The position numbers and the translations under genes are program-made. A stretch of DNA of 64,000 nucleotides, taken from the NCBI RefSeq assembly GCF_013285385.1, contig NZ_CP054212.1:62001-126000 (forward strand). The letters are read 5' to 3'. A model generated the notes under the pieces. The model saw only the letters and a program-made list of their open reading frames with translations. It ran no database searches and was not told where the DNA came from. This stretch comes from Paramixta manurensis (GTDB taxonomy: Bacteria > Pseudomonadota > Gammaproteobacteria > Enterobacterales > Enterobacteriaceae). Of the stretch, positions 31,965 through 41,798 are shown in pieces (positions within the stretch are counted from its first letter, which is position 1; every line of letters starts with the position of its first letter).

Positions 31965-32222
31965 TACCGCTTTAACCAGCGTTTTCCCTGTTGTGAGTGC
32001 CTTGTACAGCAGCGGTGATGAGCTATCTATCAGCTTTTCAAAGGTATACGCCTCATGTTGTCGCGTTCCTGTCGCTGCACCTGTTGCATCGTCCGTAGGG
32101 ATAAATAAATCATGCTGCATTCCGGTTAGCTCGATGCTGCCTTCACGACCGGTTATATCTACAGAACCTTTTAATAACTTCCCTTCTTCCTCGTAAAGCC
32201 ATAAATATACTGGTATAGCCAT
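31965..32222 (-). pseudogene. hcp: T6SS tube protein Hcp, first 86 residues only
   Basis: It starts MAIPVYLWLYEEEGKLLKGS and continues with IPTDDATGAATGTRQHE and IDSSSPLLYKALTTGKTLVK, an unmistakable Hcp N-terminal half (normal length about 160). At residue 86 it runs into IS copy 2, adding nine irrelevant codons before a stop. Hcp hexamers build the T6SS tube and carry effectors. This copy cannot fold a complete ring subunit. Confidence 0.85.
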
Positions 32223-32310
32223 CGATTTATTTCCCTATATTATTTCTGGTTGCTTTCGTTAATAATTGACGCAGCAGATTTCTTTGCTGCGTCGATATAT
32301 TTATATAGTG

Positions 32311-32421
32311 TTGGTCTTGATACAGCAGCGCACCCGGAGTCGCTTTATCTACCCGGCAGTGAGCGACAAGGTCAATAAACGATGCTTTCCCGGGCATTAT
32401 CATCACGCCGACTGCCCTAGG
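32311..32421 (-). pseudogene. Degenerate internal fragment of a second, different Hcp
   Basis: Within an open frame (32227-32601) only the part reading GVMIMPGKASFIDLVAHCRV then DKATPGALLYQDQ is recognisable. It aligns with the Hcp at 51.8 kb (GPGKTNYHNLSVHC..., KSTPGALLY). The sequence before and after has no Hcp similarity. It lies just upstream of the other hcp remnant, so this site held at least two Hcp types. Confidence 0.55.
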
Positions 32422-32466
32422 TACAGAACAAGACATCTGTCCATCCCTCATGGGCGGCATCCTTTG

Positions 32467-32515
32467 ACTCGCCGGTACAAGCCTAGTCGCCTGTGGCGGG
32501 CTTGTACCAGCGAGT
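32467..32515. repeat. 49-base imperfect palindrome
   Basis: Arms 32467-32483 (ACTCGCCGGTACAAGCC) and 32499-32515 pair at 16 of 17 positions around a 15-base loop that itself contains CGCC/GGCG. There is no U-tract. It lies in the decayed region between the hcp fragment and uhpT, with no gene over it. Confidence 0.7.
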
Positions 32516-32723
32516 TGCCTGAGCAGAATGATTTTTGTCGTCTGACGACGGTGCCGGACATCACAGGGAACATGCACAGTACCTTCCGCGTAGTACGCCA
32601 AGGCTGACCACTACCGTTGTTCTGAACCTCTCCGTTCAGGCCATCATAGGGACGGTACAACTTTTAGGCAAACGGTACGGGGAAGAAAACGCCAATTAGT
32701 TGCTATATGTCAAATTTATAATT

Positions 32724-32761
32724 TAAAACAAAAGGTTAACGCGTAACGGGTACGCGTTAAC
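32724..32761 (-). terminator. uhpT terminator
   Basis: Read leftward: GTTAACGCGTA, loop CCCGT, TACGCGTTAAC, then CCTTTTGTTTT. An 11-bp stem with a T-rich tail, 35 bases after the uhpT stop. Confidence 0.75.
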
Positions 32762-32795
32762 TTATCGGTGAATGGCGAGATTACCCTGAATGAAT

Positions 32796-34187
32796 TCAGA
32801 TTGGGGTCAGTTCCCGCAGACGTTTTTCCCGACGAATTTTCCGCTCTTCTAGCACCGCAACCATCGCCATGAGACAAATACAGCCAATCGCCGCTGCATC
32901 CAGCGCGGCGAAGGTTCCAGCCCAACCGGTGAGACCAAATATCGGCGTACCGTCGGCAATCATTCCCAGCCCCAGTTTGGCGAAACTGTCGCCAATCAGA
33001 TAAGCGAAGGTACCTTTAATACCGTCCGCCGCGCCGATAGCCTTTTTCGGGACAAAACCGACGGCGGCGACGCCGATTAACAACTGCGGGCCAAACACTA
33101 AGAAGCCCAACGCGAACAGCGATGCCAGATAGACGTACTGATTACTCGCGTGCTGATAGATACCGAGTGTCGCGATGATCAGCGCCAACGCGATGCAGGC
33201 AACCAGCGCCCGCCGCCCGTTTGCCAGATCCGACAGCCAGCCCCATAGCAGCGTGCCGACCAGCGCGCCGACTTCAAACAGCGTAAATCCTTGTATCGCT
33301 ACTTCTTTGGAGAGCTTTAGCTCCTGAAACGCGTAAACCGTTGACCATTGATCGATACCGATACGCACCACATACAGGAAAACATTGGAGAAACACAGCA
33401 ACCAAATCACTTTGTTTTTCAGCACATACTCGACAAAGATTTGCCATTTGGTCATTGCGCTGTCTTCGGCTTCTTTATCTTCTTCGCTGATCTCCTCGCC
33501 AAACAACTCCTCGGCTTTGCCAAGGCCGTAGGATTCCGGCGAGTCACTGCCGAAACGCAGGCCAATCAGACCAACCAGCAGCGCGATAATTGATGGGAAG
33601 ATAAACATGCCGATGACATGACCATTGAACAGATAGTTGGCGCCGAATAGCGCGACACCCGCCGCGCCTGCGCCGCCGAGATTGTGGGAGATATTCCACA
33701 CCCCGAGCCAGGTACCGCGTTTACGGCGCGGCGTCCATTTAGTAATGGTGGAGTAGCTGCATGAGCCGCCAGTACTCTGGAAAAAACCGCTTAGGGCGTA
33801 GAAGGCGATCATCAAAAACAGACTCACCGAGCCGGTTCCCATACTGGCGCTGAAGCCAAGCATACAGATAGCCGAGAGAATCAGCATAAACGGCAGAAAT
33901 TGTTTGGTGTTTTTGCCGTCTGCGTAATAGGAAACCAGCGTTTTACCAACGCCGTAGGTGATTGAAAAGCCGAGGCCTATCATCCCTAACTGCGTCATGC
34001 TGAGGCCGTAGGTACTGATCATGTCGTTCTGCGCGATATTAAAGTTTTTGCGGATCAAATACATGGTCAGATAGCCAATAAAGACCACCAGGTAGGACTG
34101 CATAAAGGGTTTGAACCACATTTTGCGCCGCTCTTCGAGCGACAGGTTTAGCGTGGGCTTGCGCACCTGATTAAGAAAGGCCAGCAT
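32796..34187 (-). CDS. uhpT: Hexose-6-phosphate:phosphate antiporter
   Basis: 463 residues from ATG 34187 (MLAFLNQVRKPTLNLSLEER; RBS AGGAGATA), exactly the E. coli UhpT length. Twelve membrane segments of the organophosphate:phosphate antiporter family; the Arg-containing loop near LIRKNFNIAQNDM is conserved. It exchanges external glucose-6-P for internal phosphate at the inner membrane. Transcription is expected to need UhpA acting in the 136-base gap to uhpC. Confidence 0.96.
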   Translation of the reverse strand: MLAFLNQVRKPTLNLSLEERRKMWFKPFMQSYLVVFIGYLTMYLIRKNFNIAQNDMISTYGLSMTQLGMIGLGFSITYGVGKTLVSYYADGKNTKQFLPFMLILSAICMLGFSASMGTGSVSLFLMIAFYALSGFFQSTGGSCSYSTITKWTPRRKRGTWLGVWNISHNLGGAGAAGVALFGANYLFNGHVIGMFIFPSIIALLVGLIGLRFGSDSPESYGLGKAEELFGEEISEEDKEAEDSAMTKWQIFVEYVLKNKVIWLLCFSNVFLYVVRIGIDQWSTVYAFQELKLSKEVAIQGFTLFEVGALVGTLLWGWLSDLANGRRALVACIALALIIATLGIYQHASNQYVYLASLFALGFLVFGPQLLIGVAAVGFVPKKAIGAADGIKGTFAYLIGDSFAKLGLGMIADGTPIFGLTGWAGTFAALDAAAIGCICLMAMVAVLEERKIRREKRLRELTPI

Positions 34188-34323
34188 CGGTATCTCCTGT
34201 TTTATACCTGCGTGATGGCCAGCATTGTAAAAATCGAGCAGTGATTGAGCCTGAGACAGTATCCAGGCGCAACCGGGAATATTTCTTAGTTCTGCGGCAT
34301 TCGAGACAAAAAAGTGAAGTTCA

Positions 34324-35658
34324 TCACTCTTCATCGGTGGCGAGAGGGCGAGGTGCCTGGGCGTTAAGGAAGGGCAATAATAGAAGTGCAGAAATACCTG
34401 CCGCCAACGCGATCACCGCAAAAAAGCCGCTCCAGTGCCAGCTATCCATAATCCGCGCCAGCGGCCAGCCGGAGAGTGAGGCGCCCAGGTAAGCAAACAG
34501 CCCGACAAAGCCGGTTGCTGCGCCCGCTGCGTCTTTATGCGAGCATTCTGCCGCTGCCATGCCGATCAGCATTTGTGGACCAAACACGAAAAAACCAATG
34601 GTGAAGAAGCACGCTGCTTGCATCACATAGCTGGCAAACGGCATCAGCCACAGCGAACCGACCGACAGTAAAATGCCGACGGCGAAAATCAGGTTCATTG
34701 GCCCTCGATTGCCGTTAAACAATTTATCGGAGCCCCAGCCTGCCACCAGCGCGCCGATAAACCCGCCCAGCTCGAACATGGTCACCGCCGAGTTAGCGGT
34801 GACCAAATCGACGCGCAGAGTTTCTGACATATACAGATTGCCCCAATCATTAATCGCCGCGCGCACCAGATAGACCAGCACGTAGCATAGCGACAGCAAC
34901 CAGATGTACGGGTTAGCCAACACGTACTTGTAGAGGATTTGCCGCTGCGTCAGCCCCACGCCCTCTTGTTGCTGAATGATTTGTAACTCGTCGTGCCGCC
35001 AGTCTCCAACCGGCGGTAATCCCACGGTTTGCGGTCGGTCACGCAGACGCCAGCAGAGAAACAGACCGGTTAACACCGCCAGCGCCCCGGCAATCATCAT
35101 TCCCACCCGCCAGCCGTAATGCAGCGCCGCCGCGCCAATCACCATCGGGATCAACGCGCCGCCGACGTTATGTGCAGTGTTCCACAGCGCCCACCAGCCG
35201 CCGCGCTCGGAACGCGAGTACCAGGCAGTTAGCAAGCGAGCGCAAACCGGCGAACCCCAGCCCTGGAAGAATGCATTGAGTGCCCACAGCGTGGTAAATG
35301 CCCACAGCGAAGTGGAAAAACCAAACAGGATATTGATTATCCCGGTGGCGATGAGCCCGACGCCCATAAAGTAGCGGGCATTAGTACGGTCGCTAACGAT
35401 GCCGGAGACAAATTTGGAGAGCCCATAGGTGACGTAAAACAGCGTGGCCAGCAGACCAATGTCGGTGCGGGTTAACACGCCGGTGGCGAGAATTTCCGGG
35501 ACGGCCGCATTAAAGCTTTTGCGGGTGAAATAGAACAGCGCGTAGCCCAGCCAAATGGTCAGTAAAATATGACGACGCCAGTAGCGGTATCGAACGTCGA
35601 TCGCCGATTTATCCGTCAATGGTGTTGCGTTGGCGGGGGGCTGTAAAAACCGAAACAT
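34324..35658 (-). CDS. uhpC: Hexose-phosphate sensor/receptor UhpC
   Basis: 444 residues (E. coli 439-440), a transporter-like membrane protein with the family segment YRYWRRHILLTIWLGYALFY. It binds external glucose-6-P and activates UhpB. It lies 9 bases after uhpB, and its closest relative in the window is UhpT (AECSHKDAAGAATGFVGLFA corresponds to the UhpT C-terminal half). Confidence 0.96.
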   Translation of the reverse strand: MFRFLQPPANATPLTDKSAIDVRYRYWRRHILLTIWLGYALFYFTRKSFNAAVPEILATGVLTRTDIGLLATLFYVTYGLSKFVSGIVSDRTNARYFMGVGLIATGIINILFGFSTSLWAFTTLWALNAFFQGWGSPVCARLLTAWYSRSERGGWWALWNTAHNVGGALIPMVIGAAALHYGWRVGMMIAGALAVLTGLFLCWRLRDRPQTVGLPPVGDWRHDELQIIQQQEGVGLTQRQILYKYVLANPYIWLLSLCYVLVYLVRAAINDWGNLYMSETLRVDLVTANSAVTMFELGGFIGALVAGWGSDKLFNGNRGPMNLIFAVGILLSVGSLWLMPFASYVMQAACFFTIGFFVFGPQMLIGMAAAECSHKDAAGAATGFVGLFAYLGASLSGWPLARIMDSWHWSGFFAVIALAAGISALLLLPFLNAQAPRPLATDEE

Positions 35659-35667
35659 CGCGTCTCC

Positions 35668-37170
35668 TTATGCGTAACGCAGCGGTAAACTCACGCTGAC
35701 ACGGGTGCCGTGGGTACAAGAGATCGACAGCGTGCCGCCCAGCGCCGTAACCCGCTCGCGCATCCCGATTAGGCCGAAGCCTTGGTTAGCGGAACCCGGC
35801 GGTAAGCCGCAGCCATCGTCATTGATCACCAGCATCAGACGTGCATTTTGCTGCCAACCTTGTAGCGTGACCATGCTGGCATTAGCGTGTTTGACGATAT
35901 TGTTTAACCCCTCCTGGCAGACGCGAAACAGCATTATGCGCTGGCCTTCGCTCAGTATGCTTTCATCAATGCGCCAATCCAGATGCCCGATAATGCCGCC
36001 GCTTTCCAGTTCCATCTCACGCATCAGGGAGCGCACCGCCTGTTCGAGACTCAAATCATCCAAGTGACGCGGGCGCAGTCGACCAAGCAGGCGGCGCACC
36101 GAGTCGTATACGCTAAGCGAGAGCTGTTCGATCAGCGCGCCGCTTTGATTGACGCTGACGCTCTCTGGCGGCAGACGTTGCAAAATACCGGCCTGAGTGC
36201 GAATAGCGGTCACCGTCTGACCAATGTCGTCATGCAGTTCGCGTGCTACCTCGCGGCGTACGCTCTCTTCGGTTTCGAGCAGGCGCTCAGCTAGCCGCCG
36301 ATTACGCGCTAACTCCTTGTGCAGCGACTGATTCAGTTCACGCAGGCGTTGAATTCCGGCACCTAACAATAGCCCGGTCAGACTTTGCGCCAGTAGCGAG
36401 AGCAACAGATCCACCGGATGTGCGTGCCAGGTTTGGCTGGCGATAAGCGCAATGCCGTTCATCAACGCGGCGATTAACGCCCCTTGCCAGCCATAGTGCC
36501 AGGCCAGCGCAATAATCGGCAGCGCAAGGCAGAAAGGGGTAAAGCGAGAGAGATCGTCCGGTAGGCCGAACTGTAGCCACAGGCTGATGGCGAACAGCAA
36601 TAGATACCAAAACAGATGCCGGGTACGCCAGTTGACCGGTTGGGCCACCAGTGCTGGCCCAAGCGGCAGCCAGAGGGTGCTGGTAAGATAATGCCAAATA
36701 ATCAGACAAACCGGTGCGAGCGTCAGGCCGCCGGTCAGGGTGAGCAGCATTACATTGAGCGCCATTTTCCCTTCGCTCAACCACGGCAGCGATTGTAACA
36801 ACGCCGCGGTGATTAACGCGCTCGCCTGCAACAGCAGGGAATGCCAGTCGCGCTGGTGGCGAAAACGGGAGGCCAACATAATCGGCAATAGGGTGAGCAG
36901 GCTACCAGTTATCAATAAGGGCAGATGTGCCAGCGCCACTTCACGCGATAGCCAGCCGATCAGTAGCCATTCGGTACCCAGCAGCACTGGCCAATAGCCG
37001 CGCGGACATTGCAGCATTAAACCTAGCCGCAGGCCGAAAGGAAATAGCAGCACCGCCAGCGCCGGGACGGTGACCAGATGCAGACTAATACTCCACAGGC
37101 AGAACCATGCGGCGGAGAAGATAAAAAAGCAGGCAGAGACGGCCAGTAGCCGTGAGATAAGCGGGCGCAT
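35668..37170 (-). CDS. uhpB: Sensor histidine kinase UhpB
   Basis: 500 residues from ATG 37170, as in E. coli. About eight N-terminal membrane helices (MASE1-type), a linker coiled coil, then the NarL/UhpB-type HisKA_3 phosphoacceptor in ARELHDDIGQTVTAIRTQ, and an ATPase with GLNNIVKHANA, DDGCGLPPG and GFGLIGMRERV. It phosphorylates UhpA when UhpC is occupied. The start overlaps the uhpA stop (TGATG), giving translational coupling. Confidence 0.96.
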   Translation of the reverse strand: MRPLISRLLAVSACFFIFSAAWFCLWSISLHLVTVPALAVLLFPFGLRLGLMLQCPRGYWPVLLGTEWLLIGWLSREVALAHLPLLITGSLLTLLPIMLASRFRHQRDWHSLLLQASALITAALLQSLPWLSEGKMALNVMLLTLTGGLTLAPVCLIIWHYLTSTLWLPLGPALVAQPVNWRTRHLFWYLLLFAISLWLQFGLPDDLSRFTPFCLALPIIALAWHYGWQGALIAALMNGIALIASQTWHAHPVDLLLSLLAQSLTGLLLGAGIQRLRELNQSLHKELARNRRLAERLLETEESVRREVARELHDDIGQTVTAIRTQAGILQRLPPESVSVNQSGALIEQLSLSVYDSVRRLLGRLRPRHLDDLSLEQAVRSLMREMELESGGIIGHLDWRIDESILSEGQRIMLFRVCQEGLNNIVKHANASMVTLQGWQQNARLMLVINDDGCGLPPGSANQGFGLIGMRERVTALGGTLSISCTHGTRVSVSLPLRYA

Positions 37171-37760
37171 CACCAACCGTCAAACATGCGGCGGGCCAGT
37201 TCCACGTCGTTATGGACGTCCAATTTTTCCATCAGGTTAGCGCGATGGACGTGCACGGTTTTCGGCGACAGGCCGAGGTCAGCGGCGATCTCTTTTACGG
37301 CTTTCCCCTGCGCCAGCATTTCCGCCACTTGCCGCTCACGCCTGGTGAGTGGATCTTGCCGCCCGGCCGCCAGTTTCAGGGCGATATCGGGTGTGAGATA
37401 GCAGCCGCCGGTTGCCACGGTACGCACGGCGGCGATCAGTTCGTCAGGACTACAGCGTTTGGAGAGAAAGCCATGCGCGCCGGCATTCAGCGCTTGCTCA
37501 ATCAGCGCCGGGCTATCGTGGACGGAAAGCATGATAACCGCCATGCCGCGTGGTAACTGATGCAATAATTCCAGGCCTGAGATATCCGGCATGGAAATGT
37601 CGCAAATGCAGACCTGCACGCTGCGGCCCGGTAGCCCGGCCAGCGCTTCACGCCCGGAACCAAATTCGGCGACAACCTGAAAGTCGGGCTCCAGCCCCAG
37701 AAGTTGGGCAAAACCGGAGCGAACGATAAGGTGATCGTCAACCAGAGCGAGGGTGATCAT
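37170..37760 (-). CDS. uhpA: Response regulator UhpA
   Basis: 196 residues. Receiver domain with acidic pair (LVDDHL), phosphorylated Asp in CDISMPD and Lys in FLSKRCSPDEL; C-terminal LuxR-type helix-turn-helix (LTRRERQVAEMLAQGKAVKE, TVHVHRANLMEKL). It activates uhpT. First gene of uhpABCT; the 117-base gap to selB must hold its promoter. Confidence 0.96.
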   Translation of the reverse strand: MITLALVDDHLIVRSGFAQLLGLEPDFQVVAEFGSGREALAGLPGRSVQVCICDISMPDISGLELLHQLPRGMAVIMLSVHDSPALIEQALNAGAHGFLSKRCSPDELIAAVRTVATGGCYLTPDIALKLAAGRQDPLTRRERQVAEMLAQGKAVKEIAADLGLSPKTVHVHRANLMEKLDVHNDVELARRMFDGW

Positions 37761-37877
37761 GAGGTTTTTTCCCGGCGAAAAAGTGATGCATCCATTTTAT
37801 TTTCCGAATCCCTATTTCCGTTCAGCACAGCATAGGGATAGCGCAAGGTTCAGACAAACGGCATAGGCAAGAAAGTG

Positions 37878-39734
37878 TTAATCGTCACATTTTCCCCCTG
37901 GAAACAGAGAATTATCGCGTAACAGGTGCGTGTTGCCTTGCCGCCGGGTAAAACCACTGCGATCGAAAAATTCGAGGATCTGTACCGCGATTTTTCGTCC
38001 GGTGCCGAGTTCGGTGCGGAAATCGGCGGCGCGGGTATTGCCGCCTTGCGCCGCGCGCTGGCGTATTAGATCGGCAAAGATCTGAATCTGCTGGCTGCGG
38101 TAATAACGATCGCGCACCACCGCCGTGACGTAGCCGAGTTGCGCGGCGGTACGCAGTAGATGGCGTACCGTCTCCTCCGGCTCTTGTAAGGCGGCGGCGA
38201 GATCGCGTACCCACCAGGGTTCCGCGTCAAACAACGCTTCCGCGCGCTGCCAGAGCGCCTCTTCTTGTGGCGTGAAGGCGATGTTAAACGTGGGCAGATG
38301 CAGCCAGCCACCACTATTGGCAAGGCTCTTGTCCGCTACCATACTGTTGATCAGCGACATCACCAGCGCGGCAGGCTGATGCGGTAGCGCCATACGGCGC
38401 AAACGATCGCCGCCTACGCCCGGTTGGTCGTTATGGTTATGATGAAAACTCTCAAGCGTAGCGGCCAGCCGTGCTTTCCACTCGTGCGCGGTTTCGCCCG
38501 GAATCAGGTAATCATCCGCCTGTATGGGGTTTAATGCGCTTATTCGTTGCGCCAGCGCGCTGGCGGTAAGTTGCCGCGACCAGGCAAGATCATCAATATG
38601 CCACGGCTGCTGTTGGAGATAGAGGCGCAAAACCTCGGCATCATCTTTGGCTTGCGCCAGTTGATGCAGCCATTGCAAGGTATCCGGCTGGCGTTTACCG
38701 CGCTTCGGCGGCGAGAGCAATATCACGCGCGCGGCCGCCAACGTTTGGCGCGCGTTAATATCACGCAGGATCAACCGGTCGTTATCCGCCAACCATAGCG
38801 GCTCGTCCAAGACTAACTCCGCCAGACAGCCTTCCAGCAACGAAACGCGCCCGGTGATATGGCGCGCGGCATGGTGAATATGCAGCGGCTGCCACTGTTT
38901 TAGCGGTTGTAGTGACTCAAGCGCGACAATTACACGCTCGCTGCCACTCTCACGGCGGTTTTCCAGTAGCCAGGCGCCGCGCGTCACCTCGGCTTTGGCG
39001 ATGTCACCGGTCAGATTGAGCGCAATACGCTGACCGCCGTGCGCATCATGGGCAGGCTGATTTTGCGCGTGTATACCGCGCACGCGCACTGCACGGTTAG
39101 CACCGGTTAGCCACAGATGATCGCCGACCCGCACCTCGCCATCCAGCGCGGTACCGGTGACTACCAGCCCGGCGCCGTTGATGGTGAAGGCGCGGTCGAT
39201 CGCTAAGCGAAAACGCCGCTCCGCCGTGCGTATCCGTTCCGGCAACTGACTTAAATGATGGCGTAATGCATCGATACCCCGCCCGTCCGCTACGCTGGTG
39301 ACGAAGCAATCCACCGTCTGCCAACCGGCCTGCTGCGTGAGTTGTCGCACCTGTTGCTCCAGCTCCGTGACGCGCTCGGCGGCGACACGATCGGCTTTAG
39401 TCAGCGCCACAGTCAGCGCTGGCCTGCCGATTAACTGTAATATCGCCAGATGTTCGCGCGTCTGCGCCATCATGCCATCGTCACAGGCCACCACCAGCAA
39501 AGCGCGATCAATGCCGCCGATGCCGCTTAGCATATTGGCGAGGAATTTTTCGTGGCCGGGAACATCAATAAAGCCCAGCACGCGCCCGTCGGGCTGCGGC
39601 CAGTAAGCGTAGCCGAGGTCAATCGTCATCCCGCGCCGTTTTTCTTCTGGCAGACGGTCGGCATTAACGCCGGTAATCGCCTGTAGCAGCGCGGTTTTGC
39701 CATGATCGACATGGCCAGCGGTGGCGATAATCAT
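37878..39734 (-). CDS. selB: Selenocysteine-specific elongation factor SelB
   Basis: 618 residues (E. coli 614). EF-Tu-like GTPase motifs at the N-terminus: GHVDHGKT, DVPGHE and TKAD; then beta-barrel domains and four C-terminal winged helices that bind the SECIS hairpin (VRHLLRTAAQLGYVTAVVRD, KIAVQILEFFDRSGFTRR). It brings Sec-tRNA to the UGA in fdoG. The start overlaps the selA stop by 4 bases. Confidence 0.96.
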   Translation of the reverse strand: MIIATAGHVDHGKTALLQAITGVNADRLPEEKRRGMTIDLGYAYWPQPDGRVLGFIDVPGHEKFLANMLSGIGGIDRALLVVACDDGMMAQTREHLAILQLIGRPALTVALTKADRVAAERVTELEQQVRQLTQQAGWQTVDCFVTSVADGRGIDALRHHLSQLPERIRTAERRFRLAIDRAFTINGAGLVVTGTALDGEVRVGDHLWLTGANRAVRVRGIHAQNQPAHDAHGGQRIALNLTGDIAKAEVTRGAWLLENRRESGSERVIVALESLQPLKQWQPLHIHHAARHITGRVSLLEGCLAELVLDEPLWLADNDRLILRDINARQTLAAARVILLSPPKRGKRQPDTLQWLHQLAQAKDDAEVLRLYLQQQPWHIDDLAWSRQLTASALAQRISALNPIQADDYLIPGETAHEWKARLAATLESFHHNHNDQPGVGGDRLRRMALPHQPAALVMSLINSMVADKSLANSGGWLHLPTFNIAFTPQEEALWQRAEALFDAEPWWVRDLAAALQEPEETVRHLLRTAAQLGYVTAVVRDRYYRSQQIQIFADLIRQRAAQGGNTRAADFRTELGTGRKIAVQILEFFDRSGFTRRQGNTHLLRDNSLFPGGKCDD

Positions 39735-41110
39735 GAGGTTAAGGTCTGCACAAAGCGTGTTTCATCTTCAAGGCAGCGCAAATCTAGCCACAGACGCTGC
39801 TCCTGAATACGTCCGATCACCGGCATCGCCAGCCGCCGCCACCGTTGCGCCAACGCATTCAGGGTACTGCCGCGCCCATCTTTGGCGCGGAAGGTAATGG
39901 CATAACCGGGCAAACGGTCGACCGGTAGCGATCCACTGCCGATTTGTGACCAACAGGGGGCGATTTCTAGCGAAAAATGCGCATCGTAGGCCGGTTGCAG
40001 TTGCGGCAATAGGCGTTCGGCCTGGCATAACATCTCCTGCGCCGGGCGGGTTAACAGGCGTAGCGTCGGGAGGTTTTGCCGCAATAACTCCGGCTGACGA
40101 TAGAGTTTCAATGTTGCCTCCAGCGCCGCCAGCGTCATTTTATCGACGCGTAACGCGCGTTTGAGCGGATGCTGTTGTAGTTTGGCGATCAGGGCTTTTT
40201 TTCCGACAATAATCCCGGCCTGTGGGCCGCCGAGCAGTTTATCGCCGGAGAAACTGACCAGGCTGACGCCTGCGGCAATCAGTGACTGCGGCATCGGTTC
40301 GGCGGGGAGCTGGTACTGACGCAGATCGAGCAGTGAACCGCTGCCGAGATCGGTAACCACCGGCAGGCCCACCTGGTTACCCAGCGCAACCAGTTCGGCC
40401 TCATCGACTGTTTTGGTAAAACCGGCAATCTGGTAATTACTGGTATGGACCTTCATCAACAGGCCGCTGTTGTCGCTCAGCGCCTGACGGTAATCTTTCA
40501 GATGGGTACGGTTGGTGGTTCCTACTTCCACCAACTGGCACCCGGCCTGGCGCATCACGTCCGGAATGCGAAAAGCGCCGCCAATTTCCACCAACTCACC
40601 GCGTGATACCACCACTTCTTTACCCGGCGCGAGCGCGGCCAGCATCAATAACACGGCGGCGGCGTTATTGTTGACGATACAGGCGTCTTCCGCACCGGTC
40701 AGTTCGCAGAGCAGGCTGGCTAGCGCGCGATCGCGATGACCGCGTTCCGCTTCGTCGAGCGCATATTCAAGCGTAACCGCGCCGCGCATCACGGTGCTGA
40801 CCGCTTCAATCGCCGATTCAGCCAGCGGTGCTCGCCCTAAATTGGTATGAAGCACCGTGCCGGTCAAATTAAAGACTGGCCTCAGTGCGCTTTGTTGTTG
40901 CGCGGCGAGACGCGTTGCCGCCTGCTGCGCCCAGGCAGGATGCCACTTCGGCAAAGCACCCTCCTTGAGGATCGCGGTGCGAGCATCCTCCTGCATTTGC
41001 CGCAAGGTGTGTGTGACAAACTGGTGCCCGTATTGTGCGGTTAAAGCCTGAAGCGCAGGTTCGCGCAGCAGGCCGTCAATGGAGGGGAGCTGGCTAAAAA
41101 GTGTGTTCAT
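39731..41110 (-). CDS. selA: L-seryl-tRNA(Sec) selenium transferase SelA
   Basis: 459 residues (E. coli 463), PLP-dependent fold with the Schiff-base Lys in SFSGDKLLGGPQAGIIVG. The N-terminal domain (PSIDGLLREPALQALTAQYG) binds tRNA-Sec. It converts Ser-tRNA-Sec to Sec-tRNA-Sec using selenophosphate. First gene of selAB, 14 bases after yibF in the leftward string. Confidence 0.96.
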   Translation of the reverse strand: MNTLFSQLPSIDGLLREPALQALTAQYGHQFVTHTLRQMQEDARTAILKEGALPKWHPAWAQQAATRLAAQQQSALRPVFNLTGTVLHTNLGRAPLAESAIEAVSTVMRGAVTLEYALDEAERGHRDRALASLLCELTGAEDACIVNNNAAAVLLMLAALAPGKEVVVSRGELVEIGGAFRIPDVMRQAGCQLVEVGTTNRTHLKDYRQALSDNSGLLMKVHTSNYQIAGFTKTVDEAELVALGNQVGLPVVTDLGSGSLLDLRQYQLPAEPMPQSLIAAGVSLVSFSGDKLLGGPQAGIIVGKKALIAKLQQHPLKRALRVDKMTLAALEATLKLYRQPELLRQNLPTLRLLTRPAQEMLCQAERLLPQLQPAYDAHFSLEIAPCWSQIGSGSLPVDRLPGYAITFRAKDGRGSTLNALAQRWRRLAMPVIGRIQEQRLWLDLRCLEDETRFVQTLTS

Positions 41111-41124
41111 GGCATCCGTTCAGA

Positions 41125-41736
41125 TTAAGCGGCGGGCGGTACCGTGCGGGCAAAACTCTCACGCTGGAACATTTTCTCCACCAGCTTAACCAGCGATGGG
41201 CGGTCCACACACCAGTTTGGTACCACATGGCGAAAGTTAAGATAGCCAATAGTACAGGCGGTCGCGATATCGGCGAGAGTAATCTGTTCGCCATTTAACC
41301 ACTGACCTTTGGCTGCTTCCTGTTCAAGCGCATCCAGCCCACGGCGGATTTTTTCGCGCTGGCGCAGCAGTTCAGTTTCCGATTGTTGTTCTGCCGGGCG
41401 CAGTTGTTCCCGTACGATAATCAGCGCCGAGTCACATACGCCGTCCGCCAACGCTTCCAACTGGCGCACTTTTATGGCTTGCAGCGCGTCTTCCGGCAGT
41501 AGTTTGGGCGTGGCGTCTTGCGCATCCAGCCAGGCGGCAATGATCGGAGAGTCATACCAGGCTTCGCCGCTGTCATCAACCAGCGCGGGGACTTTACCTA
41601 ACGGATTGTACTGCGGTACGTGGCTTTCATCGGGCCACGGCGATTCGTTGACGAATTCGAAAGTCAGGCCTTTTTCCAGCAAAATGACCGAAATTTTCCG
41701 CACATAGGGGCTGGTATAACTGCCGATTAATTTCAT
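41125..41736 (-). CDS. yibF: Glutathione S-transferase family protein YibF
   Basis: 203 residues (E. coli YibF 202). An N-terminal thioredoxin-like domain starts MKLIGSYTSPYVRKISVILL, with the GSH-binding VPALVDDSGEAWYDSPIIAA; an all-alpha C-terminal domain follows. Probable glutathione-dependent transferase or reductase. It sits directly upstream of selA as in E. coli. Confidence 0.93.
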   Translation of the reverse strand: MKLIGSYTSPYVRKISVILLEKGLTFEFVNESPWPDESHVPQYNPLGKVPALVDDSGEAWYDSPIIAAWLDAQDATPKLLPEDALQAIKVRQLEALADGVCDSALIIVREQLRPAEQQSETELLRQREKIRRGLDALEQEAAKGQWLNGEQITLADIATACTIGYLNFRHVVPNWCVDRPSLVKLVEKMFQRESFARTVPPAA

Positions 41737-41798
41737 TCCGTGGGCTCCGTGGTTGGGGTACTGAAATCAACGCGCCGGCCTAACCGACGCTCAGGTGA

